Part shown: piece by piece, positions 12,774 through 25,275 of the stretch
Layout: each line of letters opens with the position of its first letter
How positions within the stretch are numbered: the first letter of the stretch is position 1
Assembly: GCA_942486035.1 (NCBI GenBank)
Contig: CALNXK010000097.1
Location: forward strand, 819,501-883,500
DNA: 64,000 nucleotides
DNA from: Porites lobata
Taxonomy: Eukaryota > Cnidaria > Anthozoa > Scleractinia > Poritidae
Direction of reading: 5' to 3'
The notes under the pieces: model-generated
Told to the model about the DNA's origin: nothing
Database searches by the model: none
What the model saw: the letters and a program-made list of their open reading frames with translations, nothing else
Program-made: the position numbers and the translations under genes

Positions 12774-12936
12774 ATGCTGTACAAACTGGATCTGACTTTT
12801 GAGTGAGCGGACCAATTACTTTTGCGTGATACTTCTTTTAATTTTATATCATTAATCATTCGGGATTTTCTTCAATTGTGATTTTTCTACTCCCTTGGTA
12901 TTGCTAGAAGTAACGGTAACTACCGTGGGTCGTATG

Positions 12937-13309
12937 TAAGCGTGGACACGAGACAAAACGACATGTTCTAATAGGGTGCCAGACATGACCTGTTTTGCCG
13001 CCAAACATTTGAAGTTTGACAGCCGTTAAAGCAAACTGTCGCGCCAAAGGTAAGATGTTTATATGCTTTTGGTCAGCGCGTGACCGCTCATATTTCATTT
13101 TTCTCACCTCTCGCTTGCTCAGCAAACAGCACACTTGCATCCAGAAATTATTCTTAACCTCCAAAAATTATTGCAGAGACTGATTTTGTTGAGCAAAAAC
13201 AAATCAAGTCGACAACAGCCGCCTACTCCAAACTTCAAATGTTTGGCGCCAAAACATATCACGTTTGCACCCAATTAGAACATGTTTTTTCCTCACGTGT
13301 ACACGCTTA
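12937..13309. repeat. Fold-back element with arms of about 75 bp
   Basis: The left arm contains GTTCTAATAGGGTGC and GCCAAACATTTGAAGTTT. The right arm contains AAACTTCAAATGTTTGGC and GCACCCAATTAGAAC, their reverse complements in mirrored order. Outer ends TAAGCGTGGACACG and CGTGTACACGCTTA also pair. The spacer is about 210 bp and non-coding. Confidence 0.7.
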
Positions 13310-13442
13310 GATGCAACCGATGGCAAATGGTATTGTTGAACACTGAAGTCTTAAGCTCCTTAAGGGGATATTTGTCGGTTGTCCAAAAGTTAACGAAGTC
13401 TCGCTTACGAAGTGAAGACTAACTGCTTCCTACGCTTGTTAA

Positions 13443-13549
13443 AGGAAACCTCCATTCTTAAAGAAAATACTGCTTAAAATGCTCTGAAAGATCCCAAAAG
13501 GAGATTATGGAGCATTTTGGAAGACATCCTTCAAAAGTGGAGGTTCCCT
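13443..13549. mobile_element. MITE with TTAA target-site duplication
   Basis: A 107-bp element with ends AGGAAACCTCCA and TGGAGGTTCCCT, flanked on both sides by TTAA (13439-13442 and 13550-13553). A TTAA duplication is the signature of piggyBac and Kolobok superfamily transposases; which one applies cannot be told from this copy. It has no coding capacity. Confidence 0.7.
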
Positions 13550-13553
13550 TTAA

Positions 13554-15737
13554 AACATACTCATGGACGCTGGCAGTGAAGCGGTCTTTACAACGGCTCC
13601 TCTACTGAGGCGGAGTCTTATATTTAAATGTTTGGATGGGCATTGACTTAAAGAGATATATTTTCGGCATAATGGCCACAGGATGTAACGAACACACTCA
13701 ATAAAATACTACTGTATCGTCTTCTTTCAAAACAGTTTTCATTACGAGTGCTGAATAAACACGACATTGTGCGTAAAAATGGTCATTTTTACAAACGAAA
13801 AAGATATTAAGTCTGCCTAGATACCCCTACCAGGATCTAGAAAAAAATATGATTGATCTATAATAATTATTCCGACTCTACACGTAATATATAAAGAAAT
13901 ATTGGAACTCCCGTTGTTATTGAACTTGTTTGTTCAGTAGGCGTTTTATTGTGTTCATCAAGTGGTTCCGGCTGAAGTGTAGGGGTCGAACTTACAGTGC
14001 CTTGAACAAAGACAATTAAAAGCAAATCATTGTTTGCTCACTGACTCTTCACTGGACTCATTAAAACGACAAAACAAAAACCTACACGGATGACCTGATT
14101 TTCAACACACAGCCTTCCAGACGATCACAAGCTTTCTTATTCTGCCTCTCCGAAAAAGAAATCTTTCACGTCGAAGCTATCATGGAAGCTATATTGAGCT
14201 AAAACTTGCAAACATTAGTCAAAATATTAACAAATTTTCCAACTTGAAATGAAAAACGGAAGAAAGCATTTTGCCTTCGTTTAGTACCACCTGCTTCATG
14301 ATGTCAAAAGCAACAAGTGCTCTTCACAAACTTTGACACCCTAGCGCTCCTTTGATTGGTTTTCAGGTGTGAAAACATGTCTTAAACCATTGGTCACACC
14401 GGACAGTTGGACGGAAATTGTGTTTTATTATTAAATAGCTATCCAATTATATCAATATTACCTAAGAGTCGTTTTGGTTCATGGCTTTGCCATTGTTTCA
14501 CTCGGTGGGCAGCTGAATCCAGCGCTCTGATTGGTCGCTCAAGAAATAAGCATGTTAAGCTCGCATTACGTCATACCAAATAAAATTTCCTCCATTGTAA
14601 TGCCACGTCAAGCACGGCAAGGTGGTTGGACGGCCTTAACGCACATGCGCGTAGGCACCCCAAGCGCCAGTATTGAAACATTTGAGAGCAAAGTCAGTTT
14701 CAGACCTCACGGTAACGGCTACTGACAAGGCTATTTTCCCATAGGAAACAAAAAGCTTTGTCACAGGTTAGTGTACTTGGAAAACATCGTAAACATCTTG
14801 GTTTGAAACACGAGCATTGAGGAACAAGCTTGTGAAGCGCAAGGAAGTAGGAGATTTAGTGGTAAACTAGATTGATTTGAATGCCAAACGCGATTCTTCC
14901 TCCGAGGGGATTACTCATCTGAACTCATATTTAGCTCCGAGCTGGTGCAGTCTTAGGAGTCGGATATTGATAAGGGAAATGAACTTCATCCAAACGGGAC
15001 TTGAACATTGTCGGCGTTTGCCTCTCTTACTTGGAACTATTTACTTGCCAGTCCGTTTGGATGTGGTCTATTTTCTTTGTCAAATCGATCTGAGTTATCG
15101 GAGGAGGAGGAGCCTGTTTACATTGATATCTATGGTTGTGAAGGGAAACTCTTAACTCACAGGATCCTATTGAGGACTAAGTCACTTATACACATTTTAG
15201 TTGCTGGGAAGAATTAACAAGGAAAAACATATAACGCGGACCTTGATATTGTCCTGTGAGATTTGACATTTCTTTCCTTAGTTTCAACTTCGTAAAGTTA
15301 TCACGCTCAATGATTACACTTAACGAAGCATATTTGCTGTAGCTTATGACTAAAGAAGGGGGATTAATCGTATCTAAAGCGACGATTGGTATTCAATCTT
15401 TGCCATTTTTAAAATTTACGCCATAATTTTTTTTCTGAACGTAAGGTAAATATGACATGTTTAACATCGGGTAACGAATATTACTTTTTTTAGATAGGAG
15501 GCAGAGGTTTAAATAGCTGTTAAATAGAAGAGAAATTAAGATTAATCGATATCAAGAATTTATTTCTCTTTGACAAGGAGATACTATTTTTATTTTCTTC
15601 AAGAAGACGGAATAGAATTTTCGCGCGCAAGATACTTTGTCGATGAGATGAATCGCAACTTGGTAATAATTAATGACAAATCAGGGTGTTCGAGAATCAT
15701 TGATCACTTGTTCTCCTGTTCATTTCCTCGTCAGGTT
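13554..15737. other. Upstream region of the collagen-lectin gene; no gene recognised
   Basis: The segment contains short open stretches without recognisable domains (for example 14531-14725 and 14877-15155). No RNA gene was found. The promoter and 5' UTR of the gene starting at 15738 should lie near its right end, but no core promoter element could be assigned. Confidence 0.4.
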
Positions 15738-18700
15738 ATGGGGCTCAGAGGAGGCATGGGCTGCCTTCTAGCCTTATTTGTGGGCCTTGTATGGCTAGAA
15801 TGCACGGTAAGTCTACCTTTTTTAGCCTCTATTCTCGAAAATGTAATTATGTATTATTAATACTCACCCATAGGTTATCTTAGCGCTTGGGCAGGTCCTA
15901 TTTCGGTGGTTAGAAGTGTTTTTGCTCGTTAATCTTAGAGCGTGAATTCAACAAACCAACGCTGAAATCACGCCAAACGCCGTTATAACTGCCGTAAATG
16001 TTACCTTAATATACTGACGAGGGTTAAATGTAAATTAAGTTGACCATATCCGATCAAATGGACCCGAATATTTTTACCAGTTTAATGACCGATTTTGGAT
16101 TTCAAAATTATCCAGTTACGGTTAAAAGACCCAGTTTTTTCTCTATTCTTGAAATCTAGCTTTTCTTTTAAAGAACATTTTCTTTTTTTTCTTTATTTTG
16201 TATTAACTCGGCATCTACGAAAATAGCGAGAAAGAGTTGTTTTTCTATCAAGATCCAACGTTTTAAGAAATGATGGCCTTATATTTTTCGTTTTTATTTT
16301 GATTTTGGCATTATTATGAGGCTCTTTCTCGCTCTGCTTTTCGATGCATGACAATTGTCTGATGTAAACAAAAAACAGGTACTACCAGTCAGGCTGACGG
16401 TCCTTAACTACAAGTCGAATTGCAGTTGAGGGGATTAAAAAAAGTTTATTTTTGTTGGAAATGATTGAAAAGTTCTGATAAATGTCACAAGGTAACGAAA
16501 TCGAAGAACGTTAGATACCTCTGCTGATTTTTCGAGCATGAAACCGTTAAGACGCGTGATCAATTTTGCACGGTCATCGCACGTTTATATAGCTCCAACG
16601 CGGTTATTAACAAAATATACATTTTGTCATATCCCAAAAAGTTACCCTTTCTCGCAGAATCCGCATGATTAACTTTCGGACGTAAACGCAAAATAAAGTC
16701 CGAAACGGAAATAAGGAGACAGGATTGTTAGAAAAAATTTCCACAGACAAAATAATTAAACACAAATAATTTAGCTTCTTTCTGAAAACAGTGTAGAAAA
16801 TGAACTAGAAACCGGAGATTTACGGCTCTCGGAAACAATTGCATATGATGCAAGAGAGAGGATAAATGCAGATATCTAGTGAGACTGTTCTTTAGGACTG
16901 AATTCGTTTCAATATATACCCTGCAGCCCATGTATAACTTCGCTTTGAAAATTCTAAAGTGTATGAAGACATGTTAAACAGAATCTCGTTTTTGCATAAG
17001 GTCAAACCCTCACCGCTTAGGCTGTTTCATGGAATAATGGCGGGCCATGTCCAGATTCATTGACATGGTCAAGTTTCCATCTTTTTTCTTTCTACGGTTA
17101 GTTTGTAAGAAAGAGGAGAGCACACACAAATCATTGTTATATCATTTTTATTCAAGGAATGGCCAGCCGTTTTTAAAGTATAATTAATTTTCACTTACTT
17201 TTGTCAACGGTATTGTTTTACGTTAGACACCTTGCTAGTGACAAACCAATGCTACTTTGTAGTATGCATTCCCTAAGCCCAGGTCACGAACCTTTTGTAG
17301 AAGGTAAACACCACAAAAAAGTGTGACCTAATGTCTTGCTAGACAAATCGAGTCAACAGGTGCTGACGGTACTTGTTATCTGTTTTATATCTTTTGAAGG
17401 CTAAAAATATTTTTTACACCAAACTTAACCCCCATAAAGCCGTTTTCTACAAACTGACGAAATGCTTTTCTTTTGCCATTGTCTTTAAGAAATACGTATT
17501 TATTCAGTTCTTTTAATCTTTCACAGGTTTACTGTAACTAGCCGGAAAAAATTCACGCCGACATACGAAATGACACTAGTCGGCACAAGATTTTCGAAAC
17601 CGCTGCTAAATGATTTTTAGCAAAAACCTTCAAAAACTATAAAGAGAGCCAGTTCCTTAAAATTACAAACAGTCTATGATTAGCATCAACGTCTAAGTCA
17701 TAAATATGAAAACACTAAATTTACGCTTTTTTTCTAATTAGCATTCACAGGCAATTTTACCCGACTGGCCGAAGATCGGCGACAGAATCACACAACCATT
17801 CCTTGATCAGCTTATGGTCAGTCAGCTTCTTGAACAGAATCTCACGCTAGGATTCTTCTTGAAAGGCCTTAACGGTCCACCGGGTCCCCCGGGACCGGCC
17901 GGGCCACCCGGAGAACCTGGACCTCCAGGACTTCCGGGTTCAGCCGGTTCCCCTGGTCATGTAGGTGAAGATGGTGCACCAGGAGCTACAGGAACATCCG
18001 GTCCACCAGGTCCACCAGGACCTCCCGGTATGCCAGGAGATAAGGGAGATCCCGGAGAGCAGGGAGCACCCGGTGCTGCAGGTCTTCCCGGAGCCCCTGG
18101 TCTTCCAGGTATGCAAGGTCCAATGGGTCCTGCTGGTCCAGAACCAATTATGCCGGTAAGTGAAAATGACTTACGCAACAGCTTAACATGGACATCCCCA
18201 AAATTTGTTCGGTTGTCCAAACGTCCAGTGTGTGAATGCGTTCATTTTAAACTGTTTTTGTTCATCTCCATAAACTGATCATGACAAAATTAATACCAAA
18301 TTATATTTTCAAAACTGCCTTATAACCTGGACATATTGATTAGGTGAAGGATAGGGATATTCCGCTTCTAAAAAACTTGGGCCCATGACCTTAAATCTGA
18401 CTTTCATGACAACTGCCTCGAATTGCCGTAACCAAATACGAAACAGAGTCACTAGCCGATCAGCCAAGGTAAAAAGAGAATTTCGATTATATTCTCATTT
18501 TGCTACAATTACTAATAGAGGACAAAATAAAAAGATTCTATTCAACCGTTATCATACAAGGACTTCATTCTGGCCAGGTTTTCATCAGCATGTTCGATTT
18601 TCTCCTGCAGAACTTTACTGTTATCTGTGAAGGAGAAAAGGGCTGGGTACAGTGCAAACAATACGAGCTCATCAAAGTTACAAAGGCATTCTGGGGTCGT

Positions 18701-19009
18701 GATGATCACGTTACGTGTCCCAAGATTCCTGCAGGGCTCACATCAGACAGACTGTGCGAGACGACGGCAGAAAACACCCTTAAAAAAGTCAATGGACAAT
18801 GTAAAAACGAGCAAGCCTGCGAGGTGGTGGCCTCCAACATTTTCTTCGACGACGACACTTGTGGGAACATCTACAAGTATTTAAAAATTTGGTACGAGTG
18901 CATTCCGGATGAGGCGAACGCCGTGGACGTGCTGAAAGACGGTGGAAAACGAAGACGACGACGAAAGAAGAAGAGATCAACAAAAGAGAAGAGGTCCTCG
19001 AAAGAATAA
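15738..19009 (+). CDS. Secreted collagen / SUEL (rhamnose-binding) lectin fusion protein with polybasic tail
   Basis: There are three phase-0 exons. Exon 1 (15738-15806) encodes a hydrophobic signal peptide of 23 residues, MGLRGGMGCLLALFVGLVWL then ECT, before GTAAGT. Exon 2 (17742-18155; an acceptor at 17751 is also in frame) encodes a linker with the sequon NLT and 30 perfect Gly-X-Y triplets. Exon 3 (18611-19009) encodes a SUEL/Gal_lectin domain with eight cysteines, FWGRDD in place of the usual YGR, VTCPK, EVVASNIFFDDDTCGN and KYLKIWYEC. It then ends in a strongly basic tail of about 22 residues (runs of R and K). Total length is about 293 aa. Known biology: this fold binds L-rhamnose or galactose, and a collagen stem usually trimerises such heads, as in collectins and ficolins. 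Inferred role: a secreted multivalent lectin of mucus, matrix or nematocyst. The basic tail could bind polyanions or be cleaved. AATAAA overlaps the stop codon; another lies at 19510. A minus-strand paralogue lies at 337-2298. Confidence 0.85.
15807..17741 (+). other. Intron 1 of the collagen-lectin gene
   Basis: The intron is bounded by GTAAGT at 15807 and a T-rich AG acceptor at 17740-17741. I saw no additional exon or transposon inside. Unlike the left paralogue, no second hydrophobic first exon was recognised here. Confidence 0.6.
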
Positions 19010-20890
19010 ACACCAACAGACTGTAGAATAACGAAATCAATTAACGCTACTACGAATATTTCAACAGCAAACTCGATTCCTGGAGCACGTTTAGCTTCGG
19101 AGTTTTTTGACCACTTTGCAAAACATTCTCGTTAACAAAAAAAGCATGCTTACTAGTTAAGCAATTTTCGCGGTGTGCAGCAAAACCCACATGAGTGAGA
19201 ATCCCGGCACTTTGTGTCAATATGTATGTATATTGAAGTTTAACTTTATTTGATAAAGAATGTACCAATTGAGACCCAGGTCGCCTTGGCGACTGAATTA
19301 GTTTGATTTAGGAGGTCTTGTGATCAGGTATTCTGGTCAAGTGGGGGGAGGGATATCGCAGATTGGCCGATCTCCTCGCTCTCCACGTTGTGTTGATTTG
19401 TTTTTCTGAACACTCTGTACAATATTTTCGGGAATAATGTTAAATTAAAAACCAGAAGATCTGTATTATAGGCTTGCCGCTAGTTTCTTTGTTGGTAAGT
19501 TTGAGTTAGAATAAAAGTATAGCAACTTAAATTCACCTGACGACGTTCTGACTGCCAGCAATCTAGGAAACAGCTCAGAGCTCACGGTCCACTTAGACCA
19601 ACGCTCTTTCAAGTCTACTGATCAAGGGGAACGTGAACTCTGAAAAGAATTTCGACTGGTGTCGACTCAGTCCATCACGTTGCAGGAGACTGACTCGCAT
19701 GCCTATATGTATTTCAGAGAAATTAGCTATGGTTAGGTTGTAATATTTGTGAATGATCACCAGCAATGGGCTTTACTTGGAACATAAACATGATCACGGT
19801 TTACAAAAAGGAAATAAACTAGAGGTTTTCTTCAAACTGTGTTCGTCTCGATCAAAACTGCTACATGACAGATTCTGACAGCCTGACGAGGAAAAAAACA
19901 CTGCTGACCACCGTTTAACTAGGCCTTTCAAACGAAATAGTGTGGAATGGCAATAACTAAACACCCGGTTTTTTTACTGCTTTGACCTCAAACTGCAAAT
20001 AAAATTGAAGAGGGTCTCAACAAATCAAGACACCCTTTCCAAATTTTAAATAGAAAATTGGCCCATAACTCAACAATTATGGCGAATAGCACGAAATCCT
20101 CAATAATCACAAGTCATCTACACATTGTTAGTTCGCGTGGAATCACATATTAACCAAAAAAAACACAAATTAAAAGTTTGTTTGTCCAGACTAATACCAC
20201 CAACATTATCAAGACTGATGGCACAAACTTTTTACTGCGTTTTGAACACGATTATCATCGCCAGTCAAGCGGCCGTCTGTCAATTTGTCCCATATCTAAA
20301 ACATCATGAAAGTCGTGGCCAGTATAGTAGTATTTACCTAACCGAGCCTGTGGTACTAAAGCTAATATCAGTTCATAGCTGCAGCTTTGAAAAATGGCAA
20401 TGCTAAACACAGCAAATAGAAAAAATAGAAAGCGACCCTGCAAATCTACGCCTATACGAGGCAGTTTACATAAGAAAATATTAGCCTACCCTCAGTTCCC
20501 TTGAGGGAGGTAGTGGACCTTTTGTTTTGGCGCTTTAGAGACTATTTTTTATACATTATGAGAGAACCTTTGTCCAGAGACACTTGGTCATTAGACCGTT
20601 GTATTTTATTCAAAAATTTTATTTCTATACCTTTATACATAGTTCTACACATTTTATCTTACACCCGTTTTGTATATATATAGCTCTGCGCGGAATATTT
20701 TCTCATCCCTGATGATGCCGTTGATCAGCCAAAGCTTAAATTAAATTTTTACTTAACAAAAACCCTGCAGTTTAAGACCTCATTAGAACTATAATTTTAT
20801 TTCAATCATGCTGCTGAAGGACAACATGAACAGATTATTACAGCTATGGAAAATGGACTTCGTCGGTGTTCTTTAACTGATAGGGCTCAT
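19010..20890. other. 3' flank of the collagen-lectin gene; no further gene
   Basis: The first 600 bp or so (to about 19620) recur in the decayed copy at 28808-29200, so the duplicated block included the 3' UTR and downstream DNA. No coding feature was found in the remainder. Confidence 0.5.
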
Positions 20891-21019
20891 CCTCGGTGTA
20901 AGAACCTGTTAAACTCACAAGAGACGTAAAACAGGGGAAACAAAGAAGGCAACACAACAGAACGTAGAAAAACAAAAGGTGCGAAACAAAGAAAAAGTTC
21001 ACAGGTTCTTACACCGAGG
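20891..21019. repeat. Short MITE with 19-bp perfect terminal inverted repeats
   Basis: The left end is CCTCGGTGTAAGAACCTGT and the right end is its exact reverse complement, ACAGGTTCTTACACCGAGG. The interior is an A-rich, purine-biased stretch of about 90 bp. It is non-coding. Confidence 0.7.
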
Positions 21020-21059
21020 TAAACCCAGTAATAGCAATCCCATGTTTTTATTTGAACCA

Positions 21060-21260
21060 CATACTGATAACGATTATTGCTTGTTATCGATTACTATCGA
21101 TTGCTAGCGATTTTTGTCAATCCACAACAATCGACAATTTAATCTTTTGTGTGCGATAATTATCGATCGATTCGATAAAAACCAATATCAATCGGCGGAT
21201 GATATAGATTGATATCAATTATATCATTACAAATGATTTGCGATATCGATTAACTACGCC
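21060..21260. repeat. ATCGAT-rich degenerate low-complexity tract
   Basis: The motif CGAT or ATCGAT recurs many times within 200 bp (for example TTATCGATTACTATCGATTG and GATATCGATTAACTACG), mixed with ATATCA-type words. It is not a clean tandem repeat. It may be a decayed satellite; I see no gene. Confidence 0.4.
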
Positions 21261-22224
21261 TGGCAGCACTGCAAGGAAAGGTTTCAACACAGTGAAGGTA
21301 AGAATTAGACGTAACGGTATAAACATACGGTATAATTAAATTTATTTTATTGCAAAGCAGCTAAACTGGTAGCTTATCCAAGAATCATAAATTGGGTCAT
21401 AGTTATTAGAGGAGAATGGTTATGAAAAGCGGCAAACATCAATGATAAAAACAACAGTGCTGCAGTTTATGTTGGAAGCACCCTGAAAGTGCACAATCCT
21501 TTGTTTTCGGTTAGCAAATTGTTACGGAATAAATTAATGCAACGTTTTTGTTGGTCAATACAATCAAAATGAAAGGAATGCTTTTGAACGTTGTGCACTT
21601 TCAGGTCCACAAAAACATATAACAAAGGAGTCGGACGGGTTTCATAACCATTCCACTCAATTAACTATGATTTGGTTCAGTCAGGATTGCTTTGGACAAG
21701 AGAGGTAGATAATTGCTTTGTGTTAGTTAAAACTAGTCACGCGCCCCATTTATTCCCAAAATGAATACATATTCCTGGCTGGTCCTTGTAGAAGATGAAA
21801 ACTATATACTTATGCATATAATAAGTGTTTTTTCTCCTCTTCTGCTTCAAATTCCCCACCCTAGGGAATACCTTTTGTGTCAACTTTCCCCACTCCCTAG
21901 GAACAAGTGATTGTAAAATGCGCAGGGTTTTCAAACAAAAAATTTATTTATTAGAGCATGAATTAGAAGAGGAGAAGTTTCTACCCGCAAGTAGCCATAG
22001 CTAATCGAGGCGGGTGGTTAGAACCAAAAAAATGTCGAACTAAATACACAGATTATACAAAAAGTTTAGAAGTTTCCCTGGGGGATGTTGAAATTTACAA
22101 TTGATCGGCGCATAAGGAAGTTATGTATCTCCACAAACGTTCTGATGGTGGGGAGCCGGTTTCTTCCTCCCACCACTGAATAGAAGCAGAATAGAAGCAT
22201 CGAGTTTACCGGTGTATATCTGTA

Positions 22225-22385
22225 CAGTCAAACCTCCTTAATACTGACACCAAAGGGGCAGAACCAAGTGTCCGCGTTACAGAGGTGTCTGTATTATAGA
22301 GGTAGGTAATGTATGATTTTTGGCATTTCTGGGACCAAACAAACTGTCCGTAATAGAGAGGTGTCCGTAAGGAGAGGTTAGACTG
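22225..22385. mobile_element. Tc1/mariner-type MITE with TA target duplication
   Basis: The left end is CAGTCAAACCTCCTTAATAC and the right end is TAAGGAGAGGTTAGACTG, flanked by TA on each side. Inner segments repeat GTGTCCG and AGAGGTGTC. The CAGTCAAACCTC terminus with TA flanks is a widespread invertebrate MITE pattern. It is non-coding. Confidence 0.7.
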
Positions 22386-23627
22386 TACTTGCTTCAGACA
22401 TCACCTTCGAAAAGGGTTCTCTGGGGGAAATTATTGCTTACAATAAAAAGACTTCATGTAGTTGTATATACCACAAAAAAAATCAGATTGGTATGGTTTT
22501 TTAGGGTGTCGGAAATCGATCATGGTGAGGCCCGTGATATCCACGAAGTTAGGGTATAACAGAATAGAATAGAGTGGAGTGGAATGTGATGTGATGGGAT
22601 GGGATGGAAAGGTTTGACTCCTGTTGGGAATTCTCTGATTTTTCTCCCAAGCCGCCCGTGTCATTGACTGAAGAGGAAAATCATCTTTCTTATGTTTTTA
22701 CCAGGCTTAAAACTCGATATCACATTTCTATAATTGCGCATAAGCACGCATTGACATTCCACTCCCACGAGTACTGCAGGGTGTTTGTACATAACCTAGT
22801 TCAGTTGCCTCATTCTTTGGAGAAAGTGTATTAAATATAGTAGTGGAGCGTCCGCGCGCGCAGCGTAGCCACATACCTAACAGTAAATGGAAACCAATTA
22901 ATTTGGTTATGACGTCAGCGTACGCCAATACGTCCATACAGACGAAGGGGTTAGGTGTAAAAAACATAGTAGGATACGGAAGAGAATTTTCGGTAACAAT
23001 TTTCTAGGCTTTACTTTTTGCTTGGTCACGTTTTTGGTCACAACTCAAGACTAGCCCGCCCCCCCCACCCTATTTGGTCAAACTTTTGACAGGTGAATTC
23101 ATGCGTGAAAACTCATGCATTATCTGTCGACAGACTTCTTGCCGGGAAGTTTTTTCTCTTTTCAGTTAAGTTTTAAAACTATCGTGTTCTTGTACTGTCG
23201 CCGCGAAATGAAATACAACTGCTGTCAAGTTTCATTTTCTGTTTTTCAAAACTGAATTGTTAATTTCGTTTTTCGTTGAGGAGAGTGTCGGGATTAATCC
23301 ATGGCTACGTTTGTGTTAGTCCATGCAAGCACTTACGGCAGACTACAGGAGAAATCTTTTAAAATTACAAATGTTTAACTATTCGTGTTCTTTCACTACC
23401 CCCACAAAATGAAATACAGCTGCTATCAAGATTCTCCTGTTATTCGAAGCTGGTTTGCTTATTTCATTTTGGGGCTGAGGAAAGCTTCGCCACGAAATTC
23501 AACGAAAGTGAAAGTTGAACATGGAGGCTTTTACAGCAGAGTACGGGAAAAGTTTCTGACCTCACTTACTCGCTTTCAGGAGCTGCATCCCTGGTGAGCT
23601 CAGAGGGGGCCCCACAACTTAGCGAAA
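22386..23627. other. Repeat-derived non-coding sequence
   Basis: Near 22556-22610 there is a cryptic simple repeat (GAATAGAATAGAGTGGAGTG and similar words). The following 130 bp resemble 33117-33210 (shared GACTC-TGTTGGGA and AAGCCGCC-GTGTCA). No gene is supported. Confidence 0.4.
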
Positions 23628-24258
23628 TTTCGTATATCTATGATCCGATTTATGACATCACATCCGGTTGCAGAGTTGCTGCTCTGTTTTCGAGCGAGGC
23701 ACAAAGATTGAAGCCGCAAAAGCCAAACTCTTGAGTGACGCTCGATTACAAACAGCGAAAGACTCGCCATGACATTCCTCAAAACCATGCAGTTGAGTGG
23801 ACGTTTCTGCAACTTTACGGGGCGTGATACAGCCTTCCAGCGGTGAACCTTTTTTAACTGTGGCCATCAGCGTTTTCCCCATTCTATTCCGCTCAGGAAA
23901 TTATATTTTGATTGATGAATTCTCAAAATCAGAGGCCGCAACAGCCGCAAAACGTTAACGACACTCGTTTTGAAACATCTTAAGACTCGCCATGACATTC
24001 CGCGCAGCTGCATGATATTTATCTTTAAAATAATGCTAAATCTTCTTTGTTTGGTCATGACATTTGCTTGAAAGGCCGGCTATATACCTTCTCAACATTC
24101 TCGGCATTCACTATACATAATTCCGTTAGCCTGTGGGTTAAAATAAGGAAGAAACCAAATAGCATCGGACGTCCATCTTGGTGCTTCGCGCCAAAACAGA
24201 GCAGCAACTTTGCAACCGGATGTGATGTCATAAATCGGTGGATCATAGGTATACGAAA
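23628..24258. repeat. Inverted-repeat element with arms of about 60 bp
   Basis: The left arm contains GATTTATGACATCACATCCG and GTTGCTGCTCTGTTTT. The right arm contains the reverse complements CGGATGTGATGTCATAAATC and AAAACAGAGCAGCAAC. The interior holds two direct copies of AGACTCGCCATGACATTCC (about 23759 and 23984). It is non-coding. Confidence 0.6.
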
Positions 24259-24408
24259 CAAGTACCAAGCGCTATTGGAGTCGTGTTCCCCCCTCCCGAT
24301 TTAGTTTTGTTGTTAAGTCAGGCGTATGCGTAACTATTAAAAACTGAATCACTGGATAATACAATTCTACTGCTCTGGTTGGCTTAGCCATCATTGTATA
24401 TGAGCCTT

Positions 24409-25140
24409 TAGTATATACACACTCAGCAATCTTGGTGATTTAAGGAATCTGATTGGTTCGCTATCTCGGACTATTCAACAACATTTACCTCCTAGTGAGT
24501 GGATAATGTGTGAGCTCGATTTTTTCCCCATGATTTTAGAGAACGAGCTTTTAAAAGTCGCCAGAATCCTAGGGTCGACTTTTTTTTAGGCAAGAAAAGA
24601 CTTCGAAGGATTCAAAATGGCATTTTTCCATTTACTGTGGCTGAGTTTTGTGGTCGATAGATCGTTTACAACTCCCGTTTATTTGCGTAGAAGATGCCGT
24701 TTCGTTTTCTAACAAGAAACATTTGGCCCAAAACTCGAAGTTTATTTATGACAAACAAATTTGAAAGCAAATGTTTGCAGAAATTCTACGTTTCAAGTAA
24801 ATAGGAGAAAGAATGCTACGTGAAGACGACGTCTTACCTCGAGGAACCGAGCCGCCATTTTTGTCAGCACTTCGTGCGAAGAACGACACAACAAACCTTT
24901 TCAGCCATAAACTTGGCGAGCCAACAGAAAACAACAAAGCTCTTCTTTTCTTTTCAGGTAAGGAAACAATTCAAACTTTAAACGGTTCCATTTAAGCCAT
25001 TACGCTGTTGTTTGCGAAGTGGCAAGCTTGTGAATTGCCATGTTTGAAAATTCTTCGAGTGATTTGATCTGTCAATCAAATCGTACTTTTAAATGGTTTC
25101 CTCTCTGATTTTGTTGAGATCACTTCGTGTGTATATACTA
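24409..25140. mobile_element. MITE-like element of about 730 bp with 14-bp terminal inverted repeats
   Basis: The ends are TAGTATATACACAC and GTGTGTATATACTA, perfect reverse complements. The left 220 bp recur at 58786-59005 (shared TTCGCTATCTCGGACTATTC and CTTCGAAGGATTCAAAA). A small frame at 24813-24995 has no recognisable domain. Confidence 0.6.
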
Positions 25141-25275
25141 AAACAATTATTCTTTTCAATGTCGGTAAATAGTGGCTTTAGGAATATTGACCTCGATTTC
25201 AAAGAATAATTGTTAATATTATAGACATGCGAAAGTTCACAATGTTTATCAATGCTGTTTGACTTTTATTTTTGA

